This document shows positions 1 to 5,300 of a stretch of 5,887 nt of DNA, in pieces; the first letter of the stretch is position 1, and each line of letters begins with the position of its first letter. Origin of the DNA: Pseudomonadota bacterium (lineage in GTDB: Bacteria; Pseudomonadota; Alphaproteobacteria; Rhizobiales; Xanthobacteraceae). The stretch lies in assembly GCA_023432885.1 (NCBI GenBank), contig JAEZEU010000351.1, positions 1 through 5,887 on the forward strand. Direction: 5' to 3'. The position numbers and the translations under genes were made by a program. The notes below the pieces were generated by a model. The model was not told the DNA's origin. It searched no databases and worked only from the letters and a program-made list of their open reading frames with translations.

Positions 1-989
1 TAGAGGATCGCGCCGGCGGCATCCTCGCGCGTGGTCTCGCCGCGATCGCAGGCTTTCGCCACCGCATACACATAGGCGCGCGAGGCGTTCATCGTGGTGT
101 ACATGTCGGCAAGCTTGCCCTGCACCAGCTGGAACGCGCCGATCGGCTGGCCGAACTGCTTGCGCTCGTGCACGTAAGGCAGCACCACGTCCATACAGGC
201 CTGCATGATGCCGATCGGGCCCGCCGCCAGCACCGCGCGTTCATAGTCGAGACCGCTCATCAGCACGTTGACGCCCTTGCCGACCTCGCCGAGTACGTTC
301 TCCTCCGGCACCTCGCAATCCTCGAATACGAGCTCGCAGGTGTCGGAGCCGCGCATGCCGAGCTTGTCGAGCTTCTGCGCGGTGGAGAAACCCTTCATGC
401 CGCGCTCGATGATGAAGGCGCTGATGCCGCGCGGACCGCCATCAGGATCGGTCTTGGCGTAGACGACAAGGGTATCGGCGACGGGGCCGTTGGTGATCCA
501 CATCTTGTTGCCGTTGAGCACGAAGCGGTCGCCCTTCCTGTCGGCGCGGGTCTTCATCGAGACCACGTCGGAGCCGGCGCCGGGCTCGGACATCGCGAGC
601 GAGCCGACGTGATCGCCGGAGATCAGCTTCGGCAGGTATTTGCGCTTCTGTGCCTCGTTGCCGTTGCGGCGGATCTGGTTGACGCAGAGGTTGGAATGCG
701 CGCCGTAGGACAGCCCGACCGCGGCGGATGCACGCGACATTTCCTCGACGGCAAGGCAATGCTCGAGATAGCCCAGCCCGGCGCCGCCATACTCCTCCTC
801 CACGGTGATGCCGTGCAGGCCGAGCGCGCCGATCCTGGGCCAGAGATCGCGGGGAAACTGGTTGGTGCGGTCGATCTCGGCGGCGCGCGGCGCGATCTCG
901 TTGGAGGAAAAGTCATGCACCGTCTCGCGGATGGCGTCGGCGGTCTCACCGAGGTCGAAATTGAACATTTTGGGCGCGTTGGCGATCAT
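1..989 (-). CDS. Isovaleryl-CoA dehydrogenase-type acyl-CoA dehydrogenase (C-terminus cut off by the window edge)
   Basis: This is a flavoprotein that would introduce a 2,3 double bond into a short, probably branched acyl-CoA (isovaleryl-CoA to 3-methylcrotonyl-CoA in leucine breakdown), passing electrons to electron-transferring flavoprotein in the cytoplasm. The 329 visible residues fit the family from the N-terminus; about 60 residues should be missing. Visible motifs are EEEYGGAGLG (about 64-73), the first acyl-CoA dehydrogenase signature AMSEPGAGSD (132-141), the FAD-contact segment KMWITNG (162-168) and RKQFGQPIG (276-284). Glu250 in LDYERAVLAAG lies where isovaleryl-CoA dehydrogenase keeps its catalytic base (Glu254 in the human enzyme), which is why this subtype is preferred. 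The start at 989 is chosen because GGAGGA lies 7 nt upstream; Met8 is a poorer alternative. The gene diverges from the first P450 across a 208-bp control region. The enzyme type is clear; the true substrate is not, and another branched-chain acyl-CoA is possible. Confidence 0.9.
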   Translation of the reverse strand, partial: MIANAPKMFNFDLGETADAIRETVHDFSSNEIAPRAAEIDRTNQFPRDLWPRIGALGLHGITVEEEYGGAGLGYLEHCLAVEEMSRASAAVGLSYGAHSNLCVNQIRRNGNEAQKRKYLPKLISGDHVGSLAMSEPGAGSDVVSMKTRADRKGDRFVLNGNKMWITNGPVADTLVVYAKTDPDGGPRGISAFIIERGMKGFSTAQKLDKLGMRGSDTCELVFEDCEVPEENVLGEVGKGVNVLMSGLDYERAVLAAGPIGIMQACMDVVLPYVHERKQFGQPIGAFQLVQGKLADMYTTMNASRAYVYAVAKACDRGETTREDAAGAIL

Positions 990-996
990 CTGATGT

Positions 997-1002
997 TCCT
1001 CC
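997..1002 (-). promoter_or_regulatory. Ribosome binding site of the leftward acyl-CoA dehydrogenase
   Basis: Read on the minus strand, GGAGGA stands 7 nt before the ATG at 989. It is the strongest Shine-Dalgarno match in the window and decides between Met1 and the in-frame Met8 of this gene. Confidence 0.8.
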
Positions 1003-1060
1003 GGCGATGCGGCTTTGTTGCACAAGCCTTTAGCCCCTGGCCGCGCGATTGTCACGGAAA

Positions 1061-1080
1061 ATGATACGGTGCCGTATCAT
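1061..1080. promoter_or_regulatory. Perfect inverted repeat, candidate operator for a dimeric repressor
   Basis: The sequence reads ATGATACGG-TG-CCGTATCAT: two perfectly complementary 9-bp arms around a 2-bp centre. It sits between two divergent genes and has the size and form of operators bound by dimeric regulators, particularly TetR-family repressors (family knowledge). It covers the -10 and spacer of the candidate leftward promoter and lies about 30 bp upstream of the candidate rightward -35, so one bound protein could act on both transcripts. There is no T-run and it is followed by no gene end, so a terminator is unlikely. No regulator gene is in the window, so the binding protein is unknown. 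The repeat is directly seen; its function is inferred. Confidence 0.6.
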
Positions 1081-1089
1081 CCCGGGTAA
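1061..1089 (-). promoter_or_regulatory. Candidate sigma-70 promoter for the leftward acyl-CoA dehydrogenase
   Basis: On the minus strand, TTACCC (1089-1084, 4 of 6 to TTGACA) is followed after exactly 17 nt by TATCAT (1066-1061, 5 of 6 to TATAAT). This would start transcription near 1054, leaving a leader of about 65 nt. The -10 hexamer lies inside one arm of the 1061-1080 palindrome, a normal arrangement for repression. This is a match by eye only; short promoter motifs arise often by chance. Confidence 0.35.
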
Positions 1090-1109
1090 CACGGTGCAAA
1101 ATTCCTCCC

Positions 1110-1138
1110 TTGCCGAAGCCCGCCGCCCGGGGTGTAAT
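1110..1138 (+). promoter_or_regulatory. Candidate sigma-70 promoter for the first CYP153 gene
   Basis: TTGCCG (1110-1115, 4 of 6 to TTGACA) and TGTAAT (1133-1138, 5 of 6 to TATAAT) are separated by 17 nt. Transcription would begin near 1145, giving a leader of about 53 nt that contains the hairpin at 1155-1175 and the ribosome binding site at 1186-1191. The palindrome at 1061-1080 would then lie upstream of this promoter, more suited to activation or to looping than to direct blocking. Inferred from motif matches alone. Confidence 0.35.
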
Positions 1139-1154
1139 GCGGTAAAACATTGCG

Positions 1155-1175
1155 TCGCCGGCCATGTACCGGCGA
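1155..1175 (+). promoter_or_regulatory. Hairpin in the leader of the first CYP153 gene
   Basis: The arms TCGCCGG (1155-1161) and CCGGCGA (1169-1175) form a perfect 7-bp, mostly G-C stem around the 7-nt loop CCATGTA. It ends 10 nt before the Shine-Dalgarno sequence. There is no following T-run, so it is not an obvious intrinsic terminator. It could stabilise the mRNA 5' end, affect ribosome access, or be a second protein-binding inverted repeat. The structure is seen in the sequence; a role is not shown. Confidence 0.35.
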
Positions 1176-1185
1176 AACGGCATCC

Positions 1186-1191
1186 GGGAGA
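1186..1191 (+). promoter_or_regulatory. Ribosome binding site of the first CYP153 gene
   Basis: GGGAGA lies 6 nt before the ATG at 1198. The frame stays open upstream as far as 1150, but only this ATG has a suitable Shine-Dalgarno match, and it gives a protein almost the same length as the downstream paralog (423 against 424 residues). Confidence 0.65.
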
Positions 1192-1197
1192 AAACGC

Positions 1198-2469
1198 ATG
1201 CACGGAGCGATCGAACAGGCAGGCGATGCTCATCTGCGCGAGGCTCGCGAAAGAGCCTGGTCGATGCCGCTCGAGCAGTTCGATCCGGGCGATCCCGAGC
1301 TGTTCCAGTCGGATACGCACTGGCCTTACTTCGACCGGCTGCGCAAGGAAGAGCCGGTGCACTACTGCAAGGATTCGATGTTCGGCCCGTACTGGTCGGT
1401 GACCAGGTACAACGACATCATGGCCGTCGACACCAATCACGGCGTGTTCTCTTCCGCTTCCGCCCTTGGCGGCATCACGATCCGCGATATCCCGCCGGAG
1501 CTGCGCACCGTGAGCTTTATCGCCATGGACCAGCCGAACCACTCGGCGCAGCGCAAGACCGTCGCGCCGATGTTCACGCCGGCCAAGCTCGACGAGCTCG
1601 CCGTCAACATCCGCAAGCGCTCGGCAAGCTGCCTCGACAACCTGCCCGTCAACGAAGTGTTCGATTTCGTCGACACCGTTTCGATCGAGCTGACCACGCA
1701 GATGCTGGCGGTGCTGTTCGATTTTCCCTGGGAAGACCGCCGCAAGCTGACGCGCTGGTCGGATGTGGCAACCACCCTGCCCGGCCCCGGCGGGCTCGTC
1801 GCCACTGAGGACGAGCGGCAGGCCGTGCTGATGGAATGCGCGACCTATTTCGCAGAACTCTGGAAGGAGCGCCTCAACGGACCGCCGAAGAACGACCTCT
1901 TGTCGATGATGGCGCACAACGAAGCTACGCGCGACATGGACCCGAAGAACTTCCTTGGCAATCTGATCCTCCTGATCGTCGGCGGCAACGACACCACCCG
2001 CAACACCATGTCCGGCAGCCTCTATGCCCTGCACAAGCATCCCGACCAATACAAGAAGCTGCACGAGAATCCGGCGCTACTCGACACTTTCGTGCCCGAG
2101 GTGATCCGCTGGCAGACGCCGCTCGCGCATATGCGCCGCACCGCGCTGGCCGACATCGAACTCGGCGGCAAGCAGATCAAAAAGGGTGACAAGGTCGTGA
2201 TGTGGTACGTGTCCGGTAATCGTGACGAGGAAGTGATCGAGCGCCCATACGAGTTCATCATTGATCGCGCGCGGCCGCGGACTCATATTTCATTCGGCTT
2301 CGGCATCCACCGCTGCATCGGCATGCGGCTTGCCGAGCTGCAGCTGAAGATCATCTGGGAAGAGATCTTCAAGCGCTTCGACAGGATCGAGGTGGTCGAC
2401 GAACCGAAGCGGGTTTATTCCAGCTTCATCAAGGGCTACGAGACCCTGCCGGTACGCATTGCCGCATAG
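1198..2469 (+). CDS. Cytochrome P450, CYP153 family (terminal alkane/fatty-acid hydroxylase), copy 1
   Basis: This is a soluble bacterial P450 of 423 residues with no signal peptide or membrane anchor. Known CYP153 members hydroxylate the terminal methyl of medium-chain alkanes, fatty acids and some cyclic or terpenoid hydrocarbons, using electrons from a ferredoxin and an NADH-dependent ferredoxin reductase. Visible landmarks are the conserved FGPYWSVTRYNDIMAVDT segment (62-79), FIAMDQP (107-113), the I-helix oxygen-activation motif GGNDTT (262-267, acid-alcohol pair Asp265/Thr266), the K-helix ExxR as EVIR (301-304), PLAHMRRTAL (308-317), and the heme-binding loop FGFGIHRCIG (366-375) with Cys373 as the heme thiolate. 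The GGNDTTRNTMSG and LAHMRRTAL stretches are what I recognise as CYP153. All essential residues are present and the frame is intact, so an active enzyme is expected. It is followed after 71 bp by a paralog, probably cotranscribed. No redox partner is encoded nearby. Family assignment is strong; the substrate cannot be read from the sequence. Confidence 0.93.
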   Translation: MHGAIEQAGDAHLREARERAWSMPLEQFDPGDPELFQSDTHWPYFDRLRKEEPVHYCKDSMFGPYWSVTRYNDIMAVDTNHGVFSSASALGGITIRDIPPELRTVSFIAMDQPNHSAQRKTVAPMFTPAKLDELAVNIRKRSASCLDNLPVNEVFDFVDTVSIELTTQMLAVLFDFPWEDRRKLTRWSDVATTLPGPGGLVATEDERQAVLMECATYFAELWKERLNGPPKNDLLSMMAHNEATRDMDPKNFLGNLILLIVGGNDTTRNTMSGSLYALHKHPDQYKKLHENPALLDTFVPEVIRWQTPLAHMRRTALADIELGGKQIKKGDKVVMWYVSGNRDEEVIERPYEFIIDRARPRTHISFGFGIHRCIGMRLAELQLKIIWEEIFKRFDRIEVVDEPKRVYSSFIKGYETLPVRIAA

Positions 2470-2540
2470 CCAATAAACGCAGGACAGTGCGCCGCGCTTG
2501 CGCGTAAAATAACAGCATATCAGCTTCGGGAACGAGCACG

Positions 2541-3815
2541 ATGAACGTTCACACCGCCGTCCGCGCCGACAAGGCCGAGCGCCTGGCCCGCGCCCGCGAG
2601 GAAGCTTACTCGACGCCGCTGAAGGATTTCCATCCCGGCGCGCCAAGGCTGTTCCAGGACGACACGCTGTGGCCGTGGTTCGAGCGGCTGCGCAAGGAAG
2701 AGCCGGTACATTACTGCACCAACGCGCCAATCGAGCCGTATTGGTCGGTTACGAAATACAACGACATCATGACGGTCGACACCAGCCACGGCATCTTTTC
2801 CTCGGATGCTGCGCTCGGCGGCATCAACATCCGCGACGCCCCGGTCGGCTACGACTGGCCGAGCTTCATCGCGATGGACCAGCCAAGACATTCGTCGCAG
2901 CGCAAGACGGTGTCGCCGATGTTCACGCCGACACACCTGGATGAACTGGCAAAGCTGATCCGCGCGCGCACTATCAAGGTGCTGGAAGGCCTGCCGCGCA
3001 ACGAGACCTTCAATTTCGTCGAGCGCGTCTCGATCGAGCTCACCACGCAGATGCTGGCGACGCTGTTCGATTTCCCCTTCGAGGAGCGGCGCAAGCTGAC
3101 GCGCTGGTCCGACGTCTCGACCGCGCTTCCCAAGAGCGGCATCGTCTCTTCGCCCGAGGAAAGGCGGCGCGAGATGGACGAGTGCTACGCCTACATGTCG
3201 AAGCTGTGGAACGAGCGCGTCAACGCGCCGCCGCGCAACGACCTGTTGTCGATGATGGCGCACAGCCCCGCCACGCGGCACATGGACCCCGACAACCTGA
3301 TGGGCAACATCATCCTGCTCATCGTCGGCGGCAACGACACCACGCGTAATACCATGAGCGGCTCGGTGCTGGCGCTGAACGAGAACCCGGACCAGTACAG
3401 GAAGCTGCGGGAGAATCCCGACCTGATCGAATCGATGGTGCCGGAAGTGATCCGCTGGCAGACCCCGCTCGCCCATATGCGACGCACCGCGCTTGCCGAC
3501 ACCGAGCTCGGCGGCAAGAAGATCAGGAAGGGCGACCGTGTGGTGATGTGGTACGTCTCGGGCAACCGCGACGAGGAAGTGATCGACCGCCCCGACGAGT
3601 TCATCATCGACCGCCCGCGACCGCGCACGCATCTGTCCTTCGGCTTCGGCATCCACCGCTGCGTCGGCATGCGGCTCGCCGAGCTGCAGCTGCGCATCGT
3701 CTGGCAGGAGATTTTGCAGCGCTTCGAGAAGATCGAGGTGGTGGGCGAGCCGAAGCGGATCTATTCGAGCTTCATCAAGGGCTACGAAACGCTGCCCGTG
3801 CGCATCCCCGGCTAG
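2541..3815 (+). CDS. Cytochrome P450, CYP153 family (terminal alkane/fatty-acid hydroxylase), copy 2
   Basis: This 424-residue P450 is a paralog of the upstream gene; over the last 190 residues I count about 39 differences (roughly 80% identity), with lower identity in the N-terminal half. Catalytic features are intact: I-helix GGNDTT (263-268, Asp266/Thr267), EVIR (302-305), and heme loop FGFGIHRCVG (367-376) with Cys374. It should be a soluble, ferredoxin-dependent terminal hydroxylase like copy 1. It differs most in places expected to shape the substrate pocket: residues 98-108 (RDAPVGYDWPS against RDIPPELRTVS), the stretch after 197 (one residue shorter, F-G region), and 61-66, where the usual FGPYW becomes IEPYW. 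The start ATG at 2541 has a modest GGGA 9 nt upstream and gives a length matching its neighbour. The 71-bp gap before it has no clear terminator, so cotranscription with copy 1 is likely. No clear terminator follows it. Confidence 0.93.
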   Translation: MNVHTAVRADKAERLARAREEAYSTPLKDFHPGAPRLFQDDTLWPWFERLRKEEPVHYCTNAPIEPYWSVTKYNDIMTVDTSHGIFSSDAALGGINIRDAPVGYDWPSFIAMDQPRHSSQRKTVSPMFTPTHLDELAKLIRARTIKVLEGLPRNETFNFVERVSIELTTQMLATLFDFPFEERRKLTRWSDVSTALPKSGIVSSPEERRREMDECYAYMSKLWNERVNAPPRNDLLSMMAHSPATRHMDPDNLMGNIILLIVGGNDTTRNTMSGSVLALNENPDQYRKLRENPDLIESMVPEVIRWQTPLAHMRRTALADTELGGKKIRKGDRVVMWYVSGNRDEEVIDRPDEFIIDRPRPRTHLSFGFGIHRCVGMRLAELQLRIVWQEILQRFEKIEVVGEPKRIYSSFIKGYETLPVRIPG

Positions 3816-4120
3816 CGCGGAAATCGGATGAGCGGAGCGGATTGCCTCAAGCAGCTCGCCGGTATCGACGTCCGTCCCTTCGCCACCGCGACCGTGCTTG
3901 CGATGGGCGTGACAGCCGGCTTGCGCTGAGGAACCGCGCGAGGCGGCAAGGCGAACAACTCATGGCCGGCACCGGAGCCATGCAGGCCTGCGGCAGGATA
4001 GGCGTTGCAAAGGCCGGCGCGATCTCCCAAGACAGGGCAGCGGGCGCGGTTTTCGCGTTCGCCACCGCCACTTGCGCGGTCTTTCCTTTCGGACCCATAC
4101 GATTTGACCAGCCGAGACCG
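3816..4120. other. 305-bp gap between the P450 pair and the second acyl-CoA dehydrogenase
   Basis: I see no recognisable gene, RNA gene, terminator with a T-run or convincing promoter here. It holds a 33-codon plus-strand ORF (3828-3929), an inverted repeat CATGGC...GCCATG (3961-3966 with 3977-3982) and, overlapping it, the 10-bp palindrome GCAGGCCTGC (3982-3991). The frame of the downstream dehydrogenase stays open right through the gap, with an in-frame ATG at 3962, but the 53 extra residues look unlike an acyl-CoA dehydrogenase N-terminus. The gap separates the genes enough that the downstream pair probably has its own promoter, which I cannot place. Confidence 0.6.
3828..3929 (+). CDS. 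Doubtful small ORF, 33 residues, unknown
   Basis: The ORF begins 12 nt after the stop codon of the second P450 and encodes a small, mildly hydrophobic peptide (begins MSGADCLKQLAG, ends MGVTAGLR) that I do not recognise. About 27 of 33 codons end in G or C, as in the real genes here, although bulk GC content could give the same result. A weak GCGGAA lies 5 nt before the ATG. It could be a short translationally coupled peptide, a fragment left by a lost gene, or chance. No function is proposed. Confidence 0.2.
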   Translation: MSGADCLKQLAGIDVRPFATATVLAMGVTAGLR

Positions 4121-5290
4121 ATGACCCAGCCCGAACACGACCAGGACTATTCCGACATCCGCGACGCCGTCGCAAAACTCTGCGCCCAGTTTCCCGGCGA
4201 ATACTGGCGCAAGCTCGACCGCGAGATGGCCTACCCTTCCGCCTTCGTCAACGCGCTGACCGAAGCCGGTTACCTCTCGGTGCTGATCCCCGAGGAATAT
4301 GGCGGCGCCGGCCTGAAACTCTCGGCGGCGACCGCGATCCTGGAGGAGATTCATCGCAACGGCTGCAATGCCGGCGCCTGCCACGCCCAGATGTACACCA
4401 TGGGCACGGTACTGCGGCACGGCAGCAAGGAGCAGAAGGAAAAATGGCTGCCGCAGATCGCCAGCGGCAAGCTGCGCCTGCAGGCGTTCGGCGTCACCGA
4501 GCCGACCAGCGGCACGGATACCTCGTCGCTGAAGACGGTGGCGCGCAAGGAAGGCAATGACGGCTATATCGTCAACGGCCAGAAGATCTGGACCAGCCGC
4601 GCCGAATATTCCGACCTGATGGTGCTGCTGGCGCGGACCACGCCGAAGGAGCAGGCGAAGAAGCGCACCGACGGCCTGTCGGTATTCCTCGTCGACATGC
4701 GCGAGGCGCGCAAGGCGGGCCTCGCCATCCGTCCGATCCGCACCATGATGAACCACTCTACCACGGAGGTATTCTTCACCGACATGAAGGTGCCGGCGGA
4801 GAACCTGATCGGCGACGAGGGCAAGGGATTCCGCTACATCCTGTCCGGCATGAATGCCGAGCGCATCCTGATCGCGTCAGAATGCATTGGAGATGCCAAA
4901 TGGTTCATCGAGAAGGCCTCGAACTACGCCAAGGAGCGCGCGGTGTTCGGCCGTCCGATCGGCCAGAATCAGGGCATCCAGTTTCCGATTGCAAAAGCCT
5001 ATGCGTCGATGCGCGCGGCCGAGCTGATGGTGAAGGAAGCCACCCGCAAATACGAAGCAGGGCTCGATTGCGGCGCCGAGGCCAACATGGCCAAGATGCT
5101 GGCGGCGGATGCCTCCTGGGAGGCGGCCAATGCCGCGATCCAGACCCATGGCGGCTTCGGCTTTGCCGAGGAGTACGACGTCGAGCGCAAGTTCCGCGAG
5201 ACACGGCTCTACCAGGTGGCGCCGATCTCGACCAACCTGATTCTGTCGTTCATCGCCGAGCATGTACTCGGCATGCCCCGCTCGTACTGA
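4121..5290 (+). CDS. Acyl-CoA dehydrogenase, complete, substrate unknown
   Basis: This 389-residue FAD enzyme has the normal family length and would oxidise an acyl-CoA to its trans-2-enoyl-CoA in the cytoplasm, with electron-transferring flavoprotein as acceptor. Landmarks are PEEYGGAGL (57-65), family signature 1 GVTEPTSGTDTSS (124-136), the FAD-contact segment KIWTSR (155-160), MNHSTTEVFF (210-219), RAVFGRPIG (273-281) and family signature 2 running from Gln341 through GGFGF to Glu360. Glu247 in MNAERILIA occupies the isovaleryl/long-chain dehydrogenase position for the catalytic base. The medium-chain-type site near the C-terminus is replaced by YQVAPIST (364-371), with no Glu, which supports Glu247. 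It is not a close copy of the leftward dehydrogenase. The ATG at 4121 is chosen because the protein then begins like the family; its Shine-Dalgarno match is weak. The CoA-transferase gene follows after 10 nt, so the two are almost certainly one transcript and probably one pathway. Confidence 0.9.
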   Translation: MTQPEHDQDYSDIRDAVAKLCAQFPGEYWRKLDREMAYPSAFVNALTEAGYLSVLIPEEYGGAGLKLSAATAILEEIHRNGCNAGACHAQMYTMGTVLRHGSKEQKEKWLPQIASGKLRLQAFGVTEPTSGTDTSSLKTVARKEGNDGYIVNGQKIWTSRAEYSDLMVLLARTTPKEQAKKRTDGLSVFLVDMREARKAGLAIRPIRTMMNHSTTEVFFTDMKVPAENLIGDEGKGFRYILSGMNAERILIASECIGDAKWFIEKASNYAKERAVFGRPIGQNQGIQFPIAKAYASMRAAELMVKEATRKYEAGLDCGAEANMAKMLAADASWEAANAAIQTHGGFGFAEEYDVERKFRETRLYQVAPISTNLILSFIAEHVLGMPRSY

Positions 5291-5294
5291 GAGG
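5289..5294 (+). promoter_or_regulatory. Ribosome binding site of the CoA-transferase, overlapping the upstream stop codon
   Basis: GAGAGG lies 6 nt before the ATG at 5301 and shares bases with the TGA (5288-5290) of the dehydrogenase. This arrangement favours translational coupling of the two proteins. Confidence 0.65.
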
Positions 5295-5300
5295 CGATAC

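Noticed and set aside
1011..1028. GGCTTTGTTGCACAAGCC, with 5-bp complementary ends, faintly like the TGTTGCA-containing ends of some IS6-type insertion sequences
   Set aside because: There is no transposase, partner end or target duplication nearby; the match is short, and the region is an ordinary leader between intact genes.
1030..2064. A 344-codon open frame antisense to the first P450
   Set aside because: It is a shadow of GC-rich third positions: the translation is rich in Arg, His, Gly and Val with no domain, and the opposite strand carries an unmistakable P450.
2493..2504. Small hairpin CGCG-CTTG-CGCG between the two P450 genes
   Set aside because: It has only 4 bp of stem and no following T-run, so it is too weak to call a terminator or to break the presumed operon.
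2520..3656. A 378-codon open frame antisense to the second P450
   Set aside because: It is the same kind of shadow as over the first P450, and the two shadow proteins resemble each other only because the sense genes are paralogs.
3847..4098. An 83-codon minus-strand ORF lying wholly in the 3816-4120 gap
   Set aside because: There is no Shine-Dalgarno sequence before its start, the C-terminal part is an Arg/Ser-rich low-information sequence, and nothing is recognisable in it.
3548..4120. Upstream open extension of the second acyl-CoA dehydrogenase, including an in-frame ATG at 3962
   Set aside because: The extension overlaps the P450 gene out of frame, and the part after 3962 has no acyl-CoA dehydrogenase character. 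The ATG at 4121 gives the normal family length.
3812..4756. A 314-codon open frame antisense to the second acyl-CoA dehydrogenase
   Set aside because: Its translation has no domain and reads as a codon-bias shadow of the well-supported plus-strand gene.
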